A stretch of 64,000 nucleotides of DNA, taken from NCBI RefSeq assembly GCF_000002995.4, contig NW_025062475.1, positions 868,001 to 932,000 on the forward strand. Direction: 5' to 3'. Within the stretch, counting starts at the first letter, position 1, and every line of letters begins with the position of its first letter. The notes under the pieces were generated by a model. The model ran no database searches and was not told where the DNA came from. It worked only from the letters and a program-made list of their open reading frames with translations. The stretch is from Brugia malayi. Its lineage: Eukaryota > Nematoda > Chromadorea > Rhabditida > Onchocercidae. Positions 13,678 to 25,997 of this stretch are shown one piece after another. The position numbers and the translations under genes are program-made.

Positions 13678-16600
13678 ATGCGTTCGAGAAGTGGTTCTAG
13701 TGTACGTTTGGACTGTTTGATGCATCTTGTTGAAGAGACCATTCTAAAATATCAAAATCCTGTTACTGGCTTATTCACCAATGACATAGAGGTATGGTTT
13801 TTCACAAAATTCTAAATTAAATTTCAAAACGGAATAATTCATGATGAGAATGAAGAAGAAAAAGAGCAGAAGAAATGTTTCTGGACGAATAACTTAGCAT
13901 GATATAATTAAGTAATTGTTTGATTCCTTTTTTAATTAGCTGAATTATTTGCTAATTGTTTAATAATGAATTAAATGTTATTTGGTTATTGTACGTAACT
14001 TTTTGTGTGTGATGCTGATTTTGCAAATACTCAAGATTGGTTAGATAATTATTAGATGGCTGAAATTCAAACTGTTTCTGCTTCAAATTAAATAATTAAC
14101 TATTAGATGAGACGCAGTTATTTGTTTTATTCTGGTAGGTTAGTTAAAAAATAAATTTACATTATCATATTCTGGATAACAGAAGTTTTTTCAAACAGCA
14201 TATAGTATATTACCATTACTCATTTATGATGCATTAATAACTTGCTTTATTTCAGGTTATTTTTATTATTATGGGAAATGTAAAGAGTTGCTCTTTTTTT
14301 TTTTTCTTTGTTTTTTTATCTCCTTCTATACTTATTTATTATTTTTTCATATTTGAGGGTTCACCTGATCATGCTTGGGTGCGTGATAATTTATATGCAA
14401 CTCATGCAATATGGGCAATGTATCGTGCATACCAAAAAAGTGCCGATGTAAACGAAGATCTCGCTAAAGCAAATGAATTAGGATTAACCTGGTAAATTAT
14501 TTCATTGGACTAAAGATAGAATGTCAGTAATGATAAGTGTTTTGTTGTTTCATCGATTAGATTAACAGTCTAGCCATTTATTTGCTAACCATTTGGACAT
14601 TCGGAAATATCACTGGCTATAATATTACGTATTAAATTTTGTGAAATAAACAGCATATAGCATTATGACAGTGATCTGATTAAGTATCATAATAACATTG
14701 TGGGAGTTTTATTTTCTTATCATCAGTTTCTTATCATTGTACATTGAAGTGCGCATTTTTTCATTACATTGGTTTGCATCATTTCTTTTTCAATAATTTT
14801 AGTGTGAAAACTATGCAGTCATTGTTGGAATGTATGATGCGTCAATCAAATAAGGTTGAACAGTTCAAATTATATCAGCGTAAAAATGATGCTCTTCATG
14901 CTAAATATTCAGCACAAACAAAGAATGCTGTTGTTGGTGATGATGAATGGGGACATTTGCAAATTGATGCAATATCACTCTTTCTACTAACACTAGCCCA
15001 ATTAACGGCATCAGGTAAATGTAACCTTGAGAAGCATGAATTAGCTTTGAAGAAAAATTATAAAATTTTTTTGAGATTTTAATGATCTTATTAGTTTAGA
15101 CGACAGCTTTAGTGATGAAATGGCAGCCCCGAATGTCAGTCAGTTTGGAAAATATATTTAACCATTATTATATTGGTTTGAAAGACATATTGGAATATAA
15201 ATTAAGTGAACAAAAATATTACCCGCATTTCTGATTCTTTGTTCAGTTTTTTCCAGTTTATTATTACGTTTTTTTTTTTTATTATCAAAATATTAAATTA
15301 GTTACAACAAATAAGTATACAATATTGCAAGTTTTAGGACTGCAAATTGTTCGAAATTTTGATGAAGTTGCTTTTGTACAAAATTTGGTGTATTACATCG
15401 AAGCGGGTTATCGAACACCGGTAGCTGTTTTCATTTTTACAAATATGCATCAGTAGTGGTTTCGTTCAAGTACTTATGGAAAATTTTTCATTTACTGTTT
15501 TATTTTACTAGGAAATTTATTGACAATTCAATTGATGTGAAAATTTTACTCCAAAATTTTTTTTTTCGGTATGTAATTCTGACGTAGTATTCGAAATTAA
15601 AATCCATTTTTAGAATAAGAAATTAGTCCAGAGCTAACCATCGTTTGGTGGTCAGTTTTTGTCTGTTTGTTCGTTCGTCTTTTCTTTTTCATGTAATTTC
15701 TCTTATTATGAATAAATTTGAGGACTATGGTGTTTGGGAACGTGGTGATAAAACAAACCAAGGAATACGAGAACTAAACTCTAGTAGTGTTGGTATGGTT
15801 AAAGCGGCATTGCAAGCTCTCAATGATGTTGGCGATTTGTTTGGAGATGGTTCAAAAGGTTTTTCTTGATTTAAAATGTTTTCATATTATCGATACTTCG
15901 ATTTATATCATGCATTCATGAATTGTTAAATTTTTAATATTTGTCAATTGACTCCATCTTTCTTTTCTTGCTTATTTTTGTAAAAAAGAGAAGAAGATAA
16001 GGAGACTATCATCTTTGAGGTTTGTTTCTTGTTTTAATCTTGCCAATTTTTTTTTTTTTTTTCAGGATCTGTTATTCATGTATTACCGGATCAAATTCAG
16101 CAATGTTCAGCTTTGTTGACATCAATGTTGCCCCGTGAATCATTTTCTAAAGTATATTTTTTAGGCTTTTTTTTTCTTTTGCAATTTGACTTCTCCTCAT
16201 TTGTTTGTTCTCCTTATATTTGTGCAATTTTTTGCTAATTTAAGGATTTTTTTTTTCAAATGATTTAAGGAAACTGATTTGGCGCTTCTGAGTATCATTT
16301 CATATCCGGCATTTGCAGTGGAAGAGCAAAGTTTAATTCAACTTACTCGTCAAACAATCATTGATACGTTGCTTGGTCGTTATGGTTGTCGACGTTTTCT
16401 ACGTGATGGTTACAAAACACCATTGGAGGCAAAACGAAAAATTTCTAACTAAAAATTTAGTAGTAAAAAGATGTCCTAAAGTCGTGAAATCGATCGTAGC
16501 TTAACTAACAGCAATATAAGATCTTTCTCCAAATAGCCGCCAGCAGTAGATCCATGTTGATAACTATAGAGTTTCGGTATTTTTTGATTTTTCAGGATCC

Positions 16601-19600
16601 ATCTCGTTTGTATTATAACAATTCTGAATTGCAACAATTTGAAGATGTAGAATGTGAATGGCCTTTATCAATTTGTTTTCTCATGCTGGATGCTTTGTTT
16701 TCTCGTGACGATGTTATGGTTGAACATTACTGGACAATTATGCAAGATGTATGAAATTGTTTTTTTTTTTTTTTTTCTTTTTTTGACACCATGAATTTAG
16801 CATAAGTCTGATTTTCCTTTGCAAGAAGTCAAGAAGAAATACATTTAAAATTGACGATGTTTTTAAATAGTAGTAATAAAATTTGCCAAAGAGTAGTCCT
16901 TCGCAACAACCCGTAGAGCATTTCGTAGTCCGTAAAATAATCTACTTTAGTATAAATATTTGAGAAATAGTTCGAATTGAAAAGTTTCGGTTCACCTACT
17001 TAATCTCAACTTTAAAATGTCTGGGAAATAAAGTTCAATTTATTTGGATATTTGTTGCAATTTGCATTAATTGTTTTGAAAAATGAGGAGAAAAGGTTTC
17101 AGATTGTTATCAGTGACAATGGTTTACGACTAGTGCCTGAACTTTACAAAGTACCATTTGATAAAGTGGCGGAAGAAAAGCTACAACGTGGTAGCCAAGT
17201 TAGAGAAGCTTGTGGAGCAATGTAAGTTAAAAATTGTAAACTTTTTTGAGGTTATGATTTCTGAATATTTTCTGTCCACGTTTTTTATTTTGGTTTTTCA
17301 TGGGTGGTAAATTTTTATTTGAAGGTATCTTGTGAATTCATTATGAACTTCTTTTTTGAAGATAAAAAAACTTGTAATGTTATTGATGCATGATGAAATT
17401 TACATCCTGGCATATTTACATCGCAGCAAATAAACATTGGAATAGTTTTATAAAATAATTTGAAATATCACCAAGTTTTTTTTAGACCATTTTTATGGGC
17501 ACAAGCACTGTATATCATATGTTGCTTACTATATGATGGTTTTCTAACACCAGCTGAACTGGATCCATTACGAAGGCGATTATCAGCATATGAAAAACAT
17601 CCTCCTTGCGAAGTTCAAGGTATCTTTTTAAATCATTTAATGTTATAATATAAAAAATCGCTTTATTAAGATATTAATCAAAAAATTTTCTCGCTGTCTT
17701 TTTTTATTCATTCATTTTGCTGTCCTGTTTATGTATTGTTTGAAATGTTTCATTTTGAATTTTAAAGTATCAATATTGGCTGAAACATATGAAGTACAGC
17801 AAGAACTGTTGGCACAAGATATACAGGTGCAGAATATTAGTGAAATTGATGAATTATTTTGCATTCAACCTCCATCTGTATTTGCTCGAATTCTATCAAG
17901 GTTTGCATTTTGTTAATTTTTTTATTTAATGTTACAGTATGAGAAATCAGTTAAAATTTATTTCATGTTTTATTAAACTTTGTGTTTTTCGAAATAATGG
18001 ATGGATGAACTTTTCCTATTCCTCACTGATGTCATTGTAGAGTATTCCGAGAAGATGGAAATTCATTAACTAATATACATTAAAATATAATTGAATAAAA
18101 TTATCTTTTGGGACATTCGTAAACAATTGGAAATAATTTAATTCATGGAAAGTAAATTTCACGAATTATGTTTTGTTTAAAAATTGATTTATCGTATTTT
18201 TTAATATTATTATTATTATTTTTTTTTTAGATTAGGAGAATCTGAAAAATTGGGACTCACCGGTCGTCCTTTGGATCGTGAGATTGGTGTACTCAGCACT
18301 AGTAAACTTTATCAACTGGGGCAAAAATTCGTCATTTTCACACCACAGGTAATAATCTATTCAAACTTTAAAGATATCGTCTATGCATGTGTTATTATGT
18401 TTTATTTTAGTTCTCATTCATGCACTGATTGATTTTTATCATAGAGTATACTCACGTGTAATGCGTTTCCTTTTTTAGTTTATGGATCAAAAACGTTCAT
18501 ATTTGATGTATGATATTCGAATTCTTATGAATGAATGGAGTTCAGAGCTTCAATATATATATAGCAGTTGGAATAACACGTCAGTATCTGGTCGACCATT
18601 AATTGTACTAATTGTTGCAAAGAATATGCTTGAAGCAGTAAGTTTATTTCTTATCATATAGTGATCTCATTTCACTATGGTTTGCTGTTCTTCCATAATT
18701 ATTCGTTACTTTTAAACTTACTGTTGTACTTTTCCAGCTAATGATTCAATTTAAGAAATTTAATTCTTTATCGTTTAACACTCTACTCAAGATCAAAGAT
18801 TTGATAATGAAGTATTATTCAACCAGGTAGAAATGAAAAGGTACTAGAGAAAAGGAGAACAAAAAGTGAAGAAAGAATGAGAAAAAGGAAAATAAATGAT
18901 AACAAGAAATTATTTTCAACATAAAAGAAAAATGTTGTTTGTATGATCATGCAATGTACTGTTCTGATTCGTGCTTTCAGATCATAATGTGATAGCTTCT
19001 TTCATTCACTTTTCATTTAATACAAAGGATTTGTTCTTGCTTTTAGGATATGACACCAAGTGATAGTTCCTTTACTGATGTTCACATGAAAGCATCCGTT
19101 ATAGGAACGATCAAAAAAATTGCAACAGGTTATATTGGTGGCGCAAGGTATGTTTAAACTACTCTTATTTCTACTAGTAAATTTTTAATTTCTGTTGATA
19201 AATACAGAAAAAGATTGATATATTACTGAAAGTGTTCACGATGACAACCAATAAAAATAATATGCGAGTGTTATTGAAATTAGTACCTGGACTAGATTTT
19301 AGGTTTAAAATTTAAGCAGTGATAAATCCTGAAACAGGAATTATAAGTAAGATTTATGGCCATATAAATAGACGCATAGTAAGTACTAGGCTGATGGATT
19401 TTTCAAAATGTTACTTCATACTATCAGAAGTGATTTGTTAGTGTTTTTTAATTCTGTTAGTAATTAATTGCAAATATGCGATGCAGTAAGTTTGCTAAAG
19501 CAAAGCATTCGTTTTTTATTTTTACTTCTTTTGTTTCAGAGTAGTCATGAAGAATATATCGGATTTTTTCCGAACCACAGCAGTTAGCAAATTGGAATTT

Positions 19601-22600
19601 TATGGGCATAATGCTGAAGATTTGATTTTTAAAGAAGAAGAGGGAGCAATGCATCGAAATCTACCATGTTCGAACGTTGATAATTTAAAACTAAGTATGG
19701 ATTTTATACAAATAAAGGAAAGAATTCTAACTAAAGGCGTAAATTATTACTCTTATATTTTGCTTGTAAATTATTATACACGATTGATAAGCAAAAAATC
19801 CATGAATTTTCTAGACCAATTATGATAAATTTTGATTGTACACGAAATTTAGATATATCTAAAGTAGTATGTCTCCCCATTAGCTTTATTACAGAGAGTT
19901 TCATTATATCTCTGTGATAAATGATTATTCAATCCTTGGTGTAACAGAAAAATGAGAAAGTGCTGAGTATACTTCCGTTGTTGAAAAATGTCACATTTTC
20001 AGTTCATCCATTACAATCATTGCCTGAACAATTATCATTGAGAAGTAATGCTGAGCGCTATAGTATTGTATACAAAACTTCAATGCGACATCGTAGTATT
20101 ATGATTGATAGCGATGATCAAGGTGATTTTATTTCAAAATGATTACAAATTAGTAATTTTAAAATTTACAGACAATTTTACCAGATAAAAAAGGTATTTT
20201 GTAATTTATTTCAGTACTTTAAATTTTTGATTTTTTCTTCAGTATTTCAATAAAGATAATATTATACCACTATTCGTTGAATCCCAGTAATGTAGTATTA
20301 TTTCGTCTTGTTCTGCTGTAATGCTGATTTTATGAGCTCTTTTTTAGATCTCATCAAATTATATTTATCTTATGGTAAACAAGAACAAAGCAGTCCAAAT
20401 TCAACAAATGATAAATGTCCACCTTTGAAACGTTTTTTATCACCTGAAAAACGTACTTCTACAGATGATTTGGTTTGTTTATTTATTGACTTGTTTTTTA
20501 ACTTTTGATAGTCACAACTATTGTAAGTTAAAGCATGGTATTTTAGTTTTGAAAAATATACAAAGAAAAGCTTAATAAAAACTTAGTGAAATGCTTTAAG
20601 TTAGCAGTATAATGGAATCCACTTTTTACATAGTTTTTATATAGTTTGTCGTTTTATATAGTTTTTATACAGTCTATATAGTTTATATAATTTTGCATAG
20701 TTTATTGCAACATGATGGATTTTGAATTTGTAGAAAATCTGAAAAAAAAAAAAAAAAAAAATGAAATACAAAGTGTTTAGAGATGTCGTAGCTTGTTGCC
20801 TTTCATACCTCATAATGAAGCATATTTAATGTTATACATAACTGTTGTCTATCGATCTTAAAATAATGATCAGTTAAAATTGATCAATACCATTCATATA
20901 CCAATATTTAAGATACGAACATCGTCAGCAGTATCTCTAAGAAGTACATCTAGTGGCGATTCAGAAAAAAAGTTAGTTTTCTTACTCTAAGATAATCTAC
21001 GATAATTTTCTTACTCTATGATAATACCTTAAATTAAGGTGAATATCGGTCAACTACCATTATGTGTATGTATGGTATGTAATTATGTGACTATCGTTTA
21101 GTAAATGGTCAATAAACTAAAAATGATCAATGAATAAAATGATTAATAAACTAGGATTCTCAGTCCAGTGATCATATTAATACTAAATAAAATTAGAACA
21201 AGGTTTAATTGCTAATAAGTGATATTCCAGATTGGATACAGCACAAATGGACGAAATGTCAACAGCAGATTTGATTGATATGTTAATTGGGACAAGTATT
21301 TTAGATGAGCAAGCATCCATTGTTCATTATTTGTGGATGAAAAAGTATTAATATTTGAAATTTTTATATAATAATGTATCATGCAATTTTATATTCTCGA
21401 ATGCATCCTATTCATTCTAAGATGATAGAGCATTTTCAACTCACAACAACAGACTTGGCACCATACAGATAAATAACTGTAATAGATTTTTTCATTAGTA
21501 AACATGCACTAAAATATATTAGTTTTGGTATGTTAATCTTGTTAAAATCTTATTAAGCATTATGAAAAAATTCCACGTAGTAATAATTTTAATGTTTCAG
21601 AGGACCTGATTTTGATACTGAGTTGAATAATATGAAAGGTGCAACCGTTCGAGCACTCATGGAAGAAATATATTTAAAGGTTCTCAATATTTGCATTAAT
21701 TTTTTAGCATTTCAAAAATTTTTATTTGCTGGAAAAAGAATCAAAAGTGCTTCTTATAGAATAGAAATGATTCACTAAATATAGCTATATTATTCTTAAC
21801 ACTTTAATATATGTATATTAAATATTGTTTTATTATATTATTATTATTATTATCATTCTATATAAACCACAGTCGTACTATTTTTATGAATGCTGTAGAA
21901 TATTTTCAGGCATGTGAAAGTCGTAATTGGTCTTTGATTCGTCTATCATTTGGATTGTTGAAACGTTTACTGGATGAATTATCCAAATCAGTAACTCATC
22001 TTTTAGTACGTCAAAAGCAGATCACAGTTGGTATGCCATCAAAGAATGAGCAAGCAATTACAACTCCAAAAACTAAAGAAGAATTGCATGAAATTTTTAA
22101 GCTTATCTATAACGATGACGCGAATAGTTATGCTTTGTCACAGGTAAAAATGTGTTTTTTTCTTTCAAAAATTTTATTTTCCAATGAGCAATGTTAAGAT
22201 ATAGTTCAAATAAGATTTAAGTGTTTTTTAAATTATATTGATTTATATGCCCTGGGAAAGTTAGTATTCGAATATTATTTACCCTACATAGTAGAGTTCG
22301 TTTGAGGGGATCGGGAGGAGGGTAGTTTGGTTTAGGCGGCAGTGTTTCTAATTGTCAGTTTAATGATCTTGGATCGATTTCTACAAGCGACTAATGCGCT
22401 CGTTCATCCACTGCACTGTTTTTCAAGTTCATGTGGTTCCATGTGGCGCAAGAAAATAGTTTAAATCACGGTTTTCGCTGACATCGTGCACTAATAGTGC
22501 TGACGTTTGATAGTAGACCGTGATATATTCAAGATTTATAATTTATATTTTAAAATGGAGGAAGAAAAAATTCATGTTGTGATTGTAACTAATTGGGAAC

Positions 22601-25600
22601 TTTGTTTTTCTTTGATTTTTCTCGTTTTATTTTGTTCTTATCTTGCAGTTAGTGGTGTTGATAATCTGTTTAGCTTTAAATTAACTCAAATTACTATTCA
22701 CTCACGGCATTAATAACAACAGTAATAGTAAATAATGTTAACAGTAAAATAATAATTATTATTAATTAAAAAGAAGAACAAATAGGTTTTGGTACAAAAC
22801 GGTTTAAAGCAAAAAATAGTTCCAATGAGTCGATTTATCAGTTCTGATGTAGCATTTACAGAGTAGCGTTTTTCCAATTGATGCAAAAAAAGCATTATCC
22901 AATAGTTAGTTATCCGCAGTGTGTATTTAAGTTTACTGAAAATAAAATTAATGAGAAAAATTTTTAGATTATATTTGTATATTTCTAAGTGCTGCAGGAA
23001 ATTATCGTTTGTCTTGGTTCATTGGTGTTAACGGAACCGCGTTTGTTTGTAGAAATGTTCAGAATACGTATTGGACTAATTATACAGGTGTTTTTATAAT
23101 TTGAGATTATCAAAAATCTGTGATTTTTGTGATTTGTCAAAAAAAAAGAGAGATTATCAAAAATCTGCGATTTTTGATAATCTCTCTTTGGTTTGACAAA
23201 ATTAAATGACTGATTCCTAATCATCGTGAACTTTAGAAAATTGGTACTTAATTATTTGTATATATATATATATTATATATAATATTGCAATATATAAAAT
23301 ATTGCAATTCTCTCCGGAATTTATCAAGCATTTTTGGTAATGTAATAAGTAATTTTAGCTTTTTCATTACTTGAAAATAAAAAATTTTTTTCTTTTTTCC
23401 AATATTTTATGTAATTTTATGAGTAAAGATTTATTTGTATGATTTAATTAAGAAATTGAATTAAATTGGATCATTTGTTGAAATATGAACAATTAAATTA
23501 TATGATTGTTTCAGGTATTAGCCAGTGAGCTGGCTCGTTTTAGTAGTATCAGTGGAATTGATGCGACACAGAAATTATTTCAACTTTCACCATTTCAAGT
23601 AAAATCAATGCTGTTATTGTTGTTAAGCGGTCGACTTCTGGAAGATTTTAGTATGGGTGCCGAATCTGGTGCAAAAGAGCAACGTAGTGGTTTGGGTTCT
23701 ATAAGAAAACAAATCGAGGAACGAAAAGTAATTTTCATATTTTATGAAGTCTTTTTTTTTTTAATTTTGCTTCGAAAACACTGTTTTGAATTTTGCAAAT
23801 CTTCAAACTAAAATTCTAATAGATAATATACATTACATATCTATTGTTTGACACATATAATTGTAGTCACGGAGATCCATGATAGTGAGTGATAGTACTA
23901 TGGATGTTGATATGAATGCATTGGCTCCAACTGATTCTGAAGAAATAGATGTTGACGAAGCCGAAAATTTCCAATTCGGTATTTGGCTAAGACATCGTCG
24001 AATTGATGGAGCTTTGAATAGGGTTCCACCTAATTTTTATGCAGTATGTTTGATTTTTTTCCAATTTCTTTTTAAATGATATACAGATTAATGAGAACCC
24101 ATAAAGGAAAATTACGCGTTTTCTTTTTTGTTTTGCTCTGTCGAATTATTAAAAATTAATCGAATAAAGTGCATGGAATATATGCTTCTTGGAATAAAAA
24201 TTTACTCTTATCATTAAAATTCTTTTTTTTTTTTTTTTTGAAAATTTGCTCTTACATTTGCTCTTATCATCGATGCGTAACGATTTAATTTCTTATAGAT
24301 GTTGTGGGATACTGTACGGCGTTTTCCACGTGGTCTGTCAATCAATCATATTGTTCTGCATTGGGGTGTCACACAGGAGGTTTGCTAATTTCACTATTTA
24401 ATAAGAAAAAAAAAAGGAAATATTCGATTTTTTACGAGTATTGGAAATTTATGCGATCGAATTCCAGTTCAGATACGTTATTGAAATAATACTGAGATTA
24501 CAACTATGCGAAGTAGAGAGTTGTCTATCCACGAATCAAGTGACGACAATTGCTGAAAGGTTTGCAAAATTAGGCAATTGAATGGAAAACTGAAATAAAA
24601 TGAAACTCCTCAACATCAGCCTACTTTTTATCATTTTCAGATGACACGTAGAGAAATCAAATTTGCGTTACAAGTTGAGGAAGTATTAAATCAGGTTTGC
24701 ATCATTTTGATTTCGTTTTTATTTGGCTCATTATATTCAGTATTTTCGAGTGCTGAAAGTTAAAGCGCACTTTAAGCAGATTGAACCAAACAACAGTTCA
24801 TGTAAAAAATTCTTTCATACGAAACTATCCATATATAGCTATTTTTATCTTGAAAGAATAGTGATTATTTGTGTATTTCACGAAAAGTGAAACTTTTTTG
24901 GATTAGACGAAAATTATTTAATAACAAATTTAAAATAACGATGAAATTTAGGAAAGCAGTGTTATTGATCAATGATGATAATATCATGTTGATTAAATAG
25001 ACTGAATGGAGTTAGTTAGCGTAGATGCTATGAATTTTTCATTGATTCCCATAAATTTTTGTAAAAAAAAAAGTGCAAAAATATTTTAGATTGCTCAACC
25101 CGAATATCGTGAAATTATGATAGAAGCTTTATCACTTTTAAGCAGAATGGATATATTATTGAAAACTGACAGTCCCAATATACCTTATGATCAATCGTTT
25201 GTAGTAGATTCTATACTACGCAGAGCAAACGAATTATTTGTTGAGCATAATGTTAGTTTATTATCTTATTAAGACTGCTTAGTTAATACCATTTTATACG
25301 ATAGGAATTTTCAAATTTTAATTATAATTTTTGGCTCATTTTATTCGTTACTATAGTAATTTTATTATAATTCATTTATTTTTAACAATCTAACAATGTT
25401 GGAAACAATATACACTAAATTGTCATTAAGCTTAGTGCATATTGTTTCCAGTAATTCGATTGTTCATCAATTTGGAAATTGATAATTTGATATTTAAAAT
25501 CTTACAAATCATGTAATGAACTTTTAAATACTGTCCATCGTAGGCTCTCGAATAGTAAGTATAAACTTTAAATACTAATATAGTGAAGCAATTTTTTGAA

Positions 25601-25893
25601 GTAACTTCGTTTAATTTTGGTCGCTGATAATTTGAATCTTTTTTGCATATTTTCTGAATGCATTACACTAAGCATGGCTGACAATTTTGATAATAATAAA
25701 TTAATAAGGTAATAAGATTATCTTATTCTGACAGAAGAAAATGGAAACAGTTGTAATGGAATGTTGTGGATCTGGGAAGCGTTGTGATGGTGCTCAAGGA
25801 ATGTGTCAATATTTCTATGATTCAGCTCCAGCTGGTGAATATGGTACAGCTCATTATCTGATAAAAGCTTTAATGGATATTTTCATTTTATAA
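13678..25893 (+). CDS. PHKA: Phosphorylase b kinase regulatory subunit alpha
   Basis: Encodes the large regulatory subunit of the kinase that activates glycogen phosphorylase. Its 28 exons join to 1253 aa (family about 1220-1240): 13678-13791, 14358-14491, 14803-15014, 15338-15420, 15723-15858, 16066-16151, 16270-16428, 16596-16748, 17103-17221, 17486-17619, 17768-17900, 18231-18348, 18479-18637, 19047-19147, 19540-19738, 19948-20122, 20348-20472, 20913-20971, 21231-21344, 21601-21679, 21910-22143, 22998-23087, 23515-23727, 23867-24043, 24299-24379, 24641-24694, 25090-25251, 25735-25893. The N-terminus [12 protein letters not shown] and NPVTGLF, the glucoamylase-like domain with [10 protein letters not shown] (about 186-195), [17 protein letters not shown] (exon 22) and the end [12 protein letters not shown] identify alpha rather than beta. 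Exon 24 has an RRS site (1045-1047) matching the region phosphorylated in mammalian alpha. The protein ends without the C-terminal CaaX box of vertebrate alpha. The intron after exon 7 uses GC-AG. The least certain junction is exon 15/16, where only the 19738 donor keeps the frame. Confidence 0.93.
20620..20705. repeat. Short tandem repeat of ATAGTTTTTAT type in PHKA intron 17
   Basis: About six imperfect copies of a 9-16 base unit built on atagttt(tt)atat lie between exons 17 and 18. Confidence 0.6.
22290..22530. other. Composition-shifted block in PHKA intron 21 with nested palindromes
   Basis: About 240 bases are clearly less AT-rich than the surrounding intron (22144-22997) and contain G-runs such as GGGGATCGGGAGGAGGG. 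Near its right end ATCACGGT (22465-22472) faces ACCGTGAT (22517-22524). Between them lies the palindrome GCACTAATAGTGC (22488-22500). It has no open frame I recognise. A mobile-element remnant, a non-coding RNA or an intronic enhancer are all possible. Confidence 0.4.
23134..23201. repeat. Near-perfect foldback in PHKA intron 22
   Basis: A 21-base arm (23145-23165, ending ATTATCAAAAATC) is exactly complementary to 23169-23189 across a 3-base TGC centre. With one small interruption the arms extend outward to about 23134 and 23201 (TTGTC on the left, GACAA on the right). A third, direct copy of the left arm lies at about 23103-23120. Confidence 0.85.
25384..25464 (+). ncRNA. Candidate intronic hairpin (pre-miRNA-like), PHKA intron 27
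   Basis: Arm 25401-25418 (GGAAACAATATACACTAA) pairs with 25432-25449 (TTAGTGCATATTGTTTCC) with one mismatch across a 13-base loop. After an internal loop of about 8-10 bases, the outer arms AACAATC (25384-25390) and GATTGTT (25458-25464) pair perfectly. The roughly 80-base length, single-mismatch stem and internal loop resemble an animal pre-miRNA. I recognise no known miRNA seed and this remains a structural inference. Confidence 0.35.
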
Positions 25894-25991
25894 ACTTGGA
25901 AATGTCATTAATTTAAAAATTGTTTGACTCGTTATTCAATTAATTCGAAATTTGGCTTGCTTTAACAAGCTCTTAGATTCAATATTAGCCT

Positions 25992-25997
25992 AATAAA
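25992..25997 (+). terminator. Polyadenylation signal of PHKA
   Basis: A canonical AATAAA lies 99 bases after the stop codon at 25891-25893 and is the first in that stretch. Confidence 0.45.

Noticed and set aside
19540..19694. Shorter version of PHKA exon 15 using the GTATGG donor at 19695
   Set aside because: Joining it to exon 16 gives an immediate TGA; the donor at 19739 restores phase 0 and an open frame.
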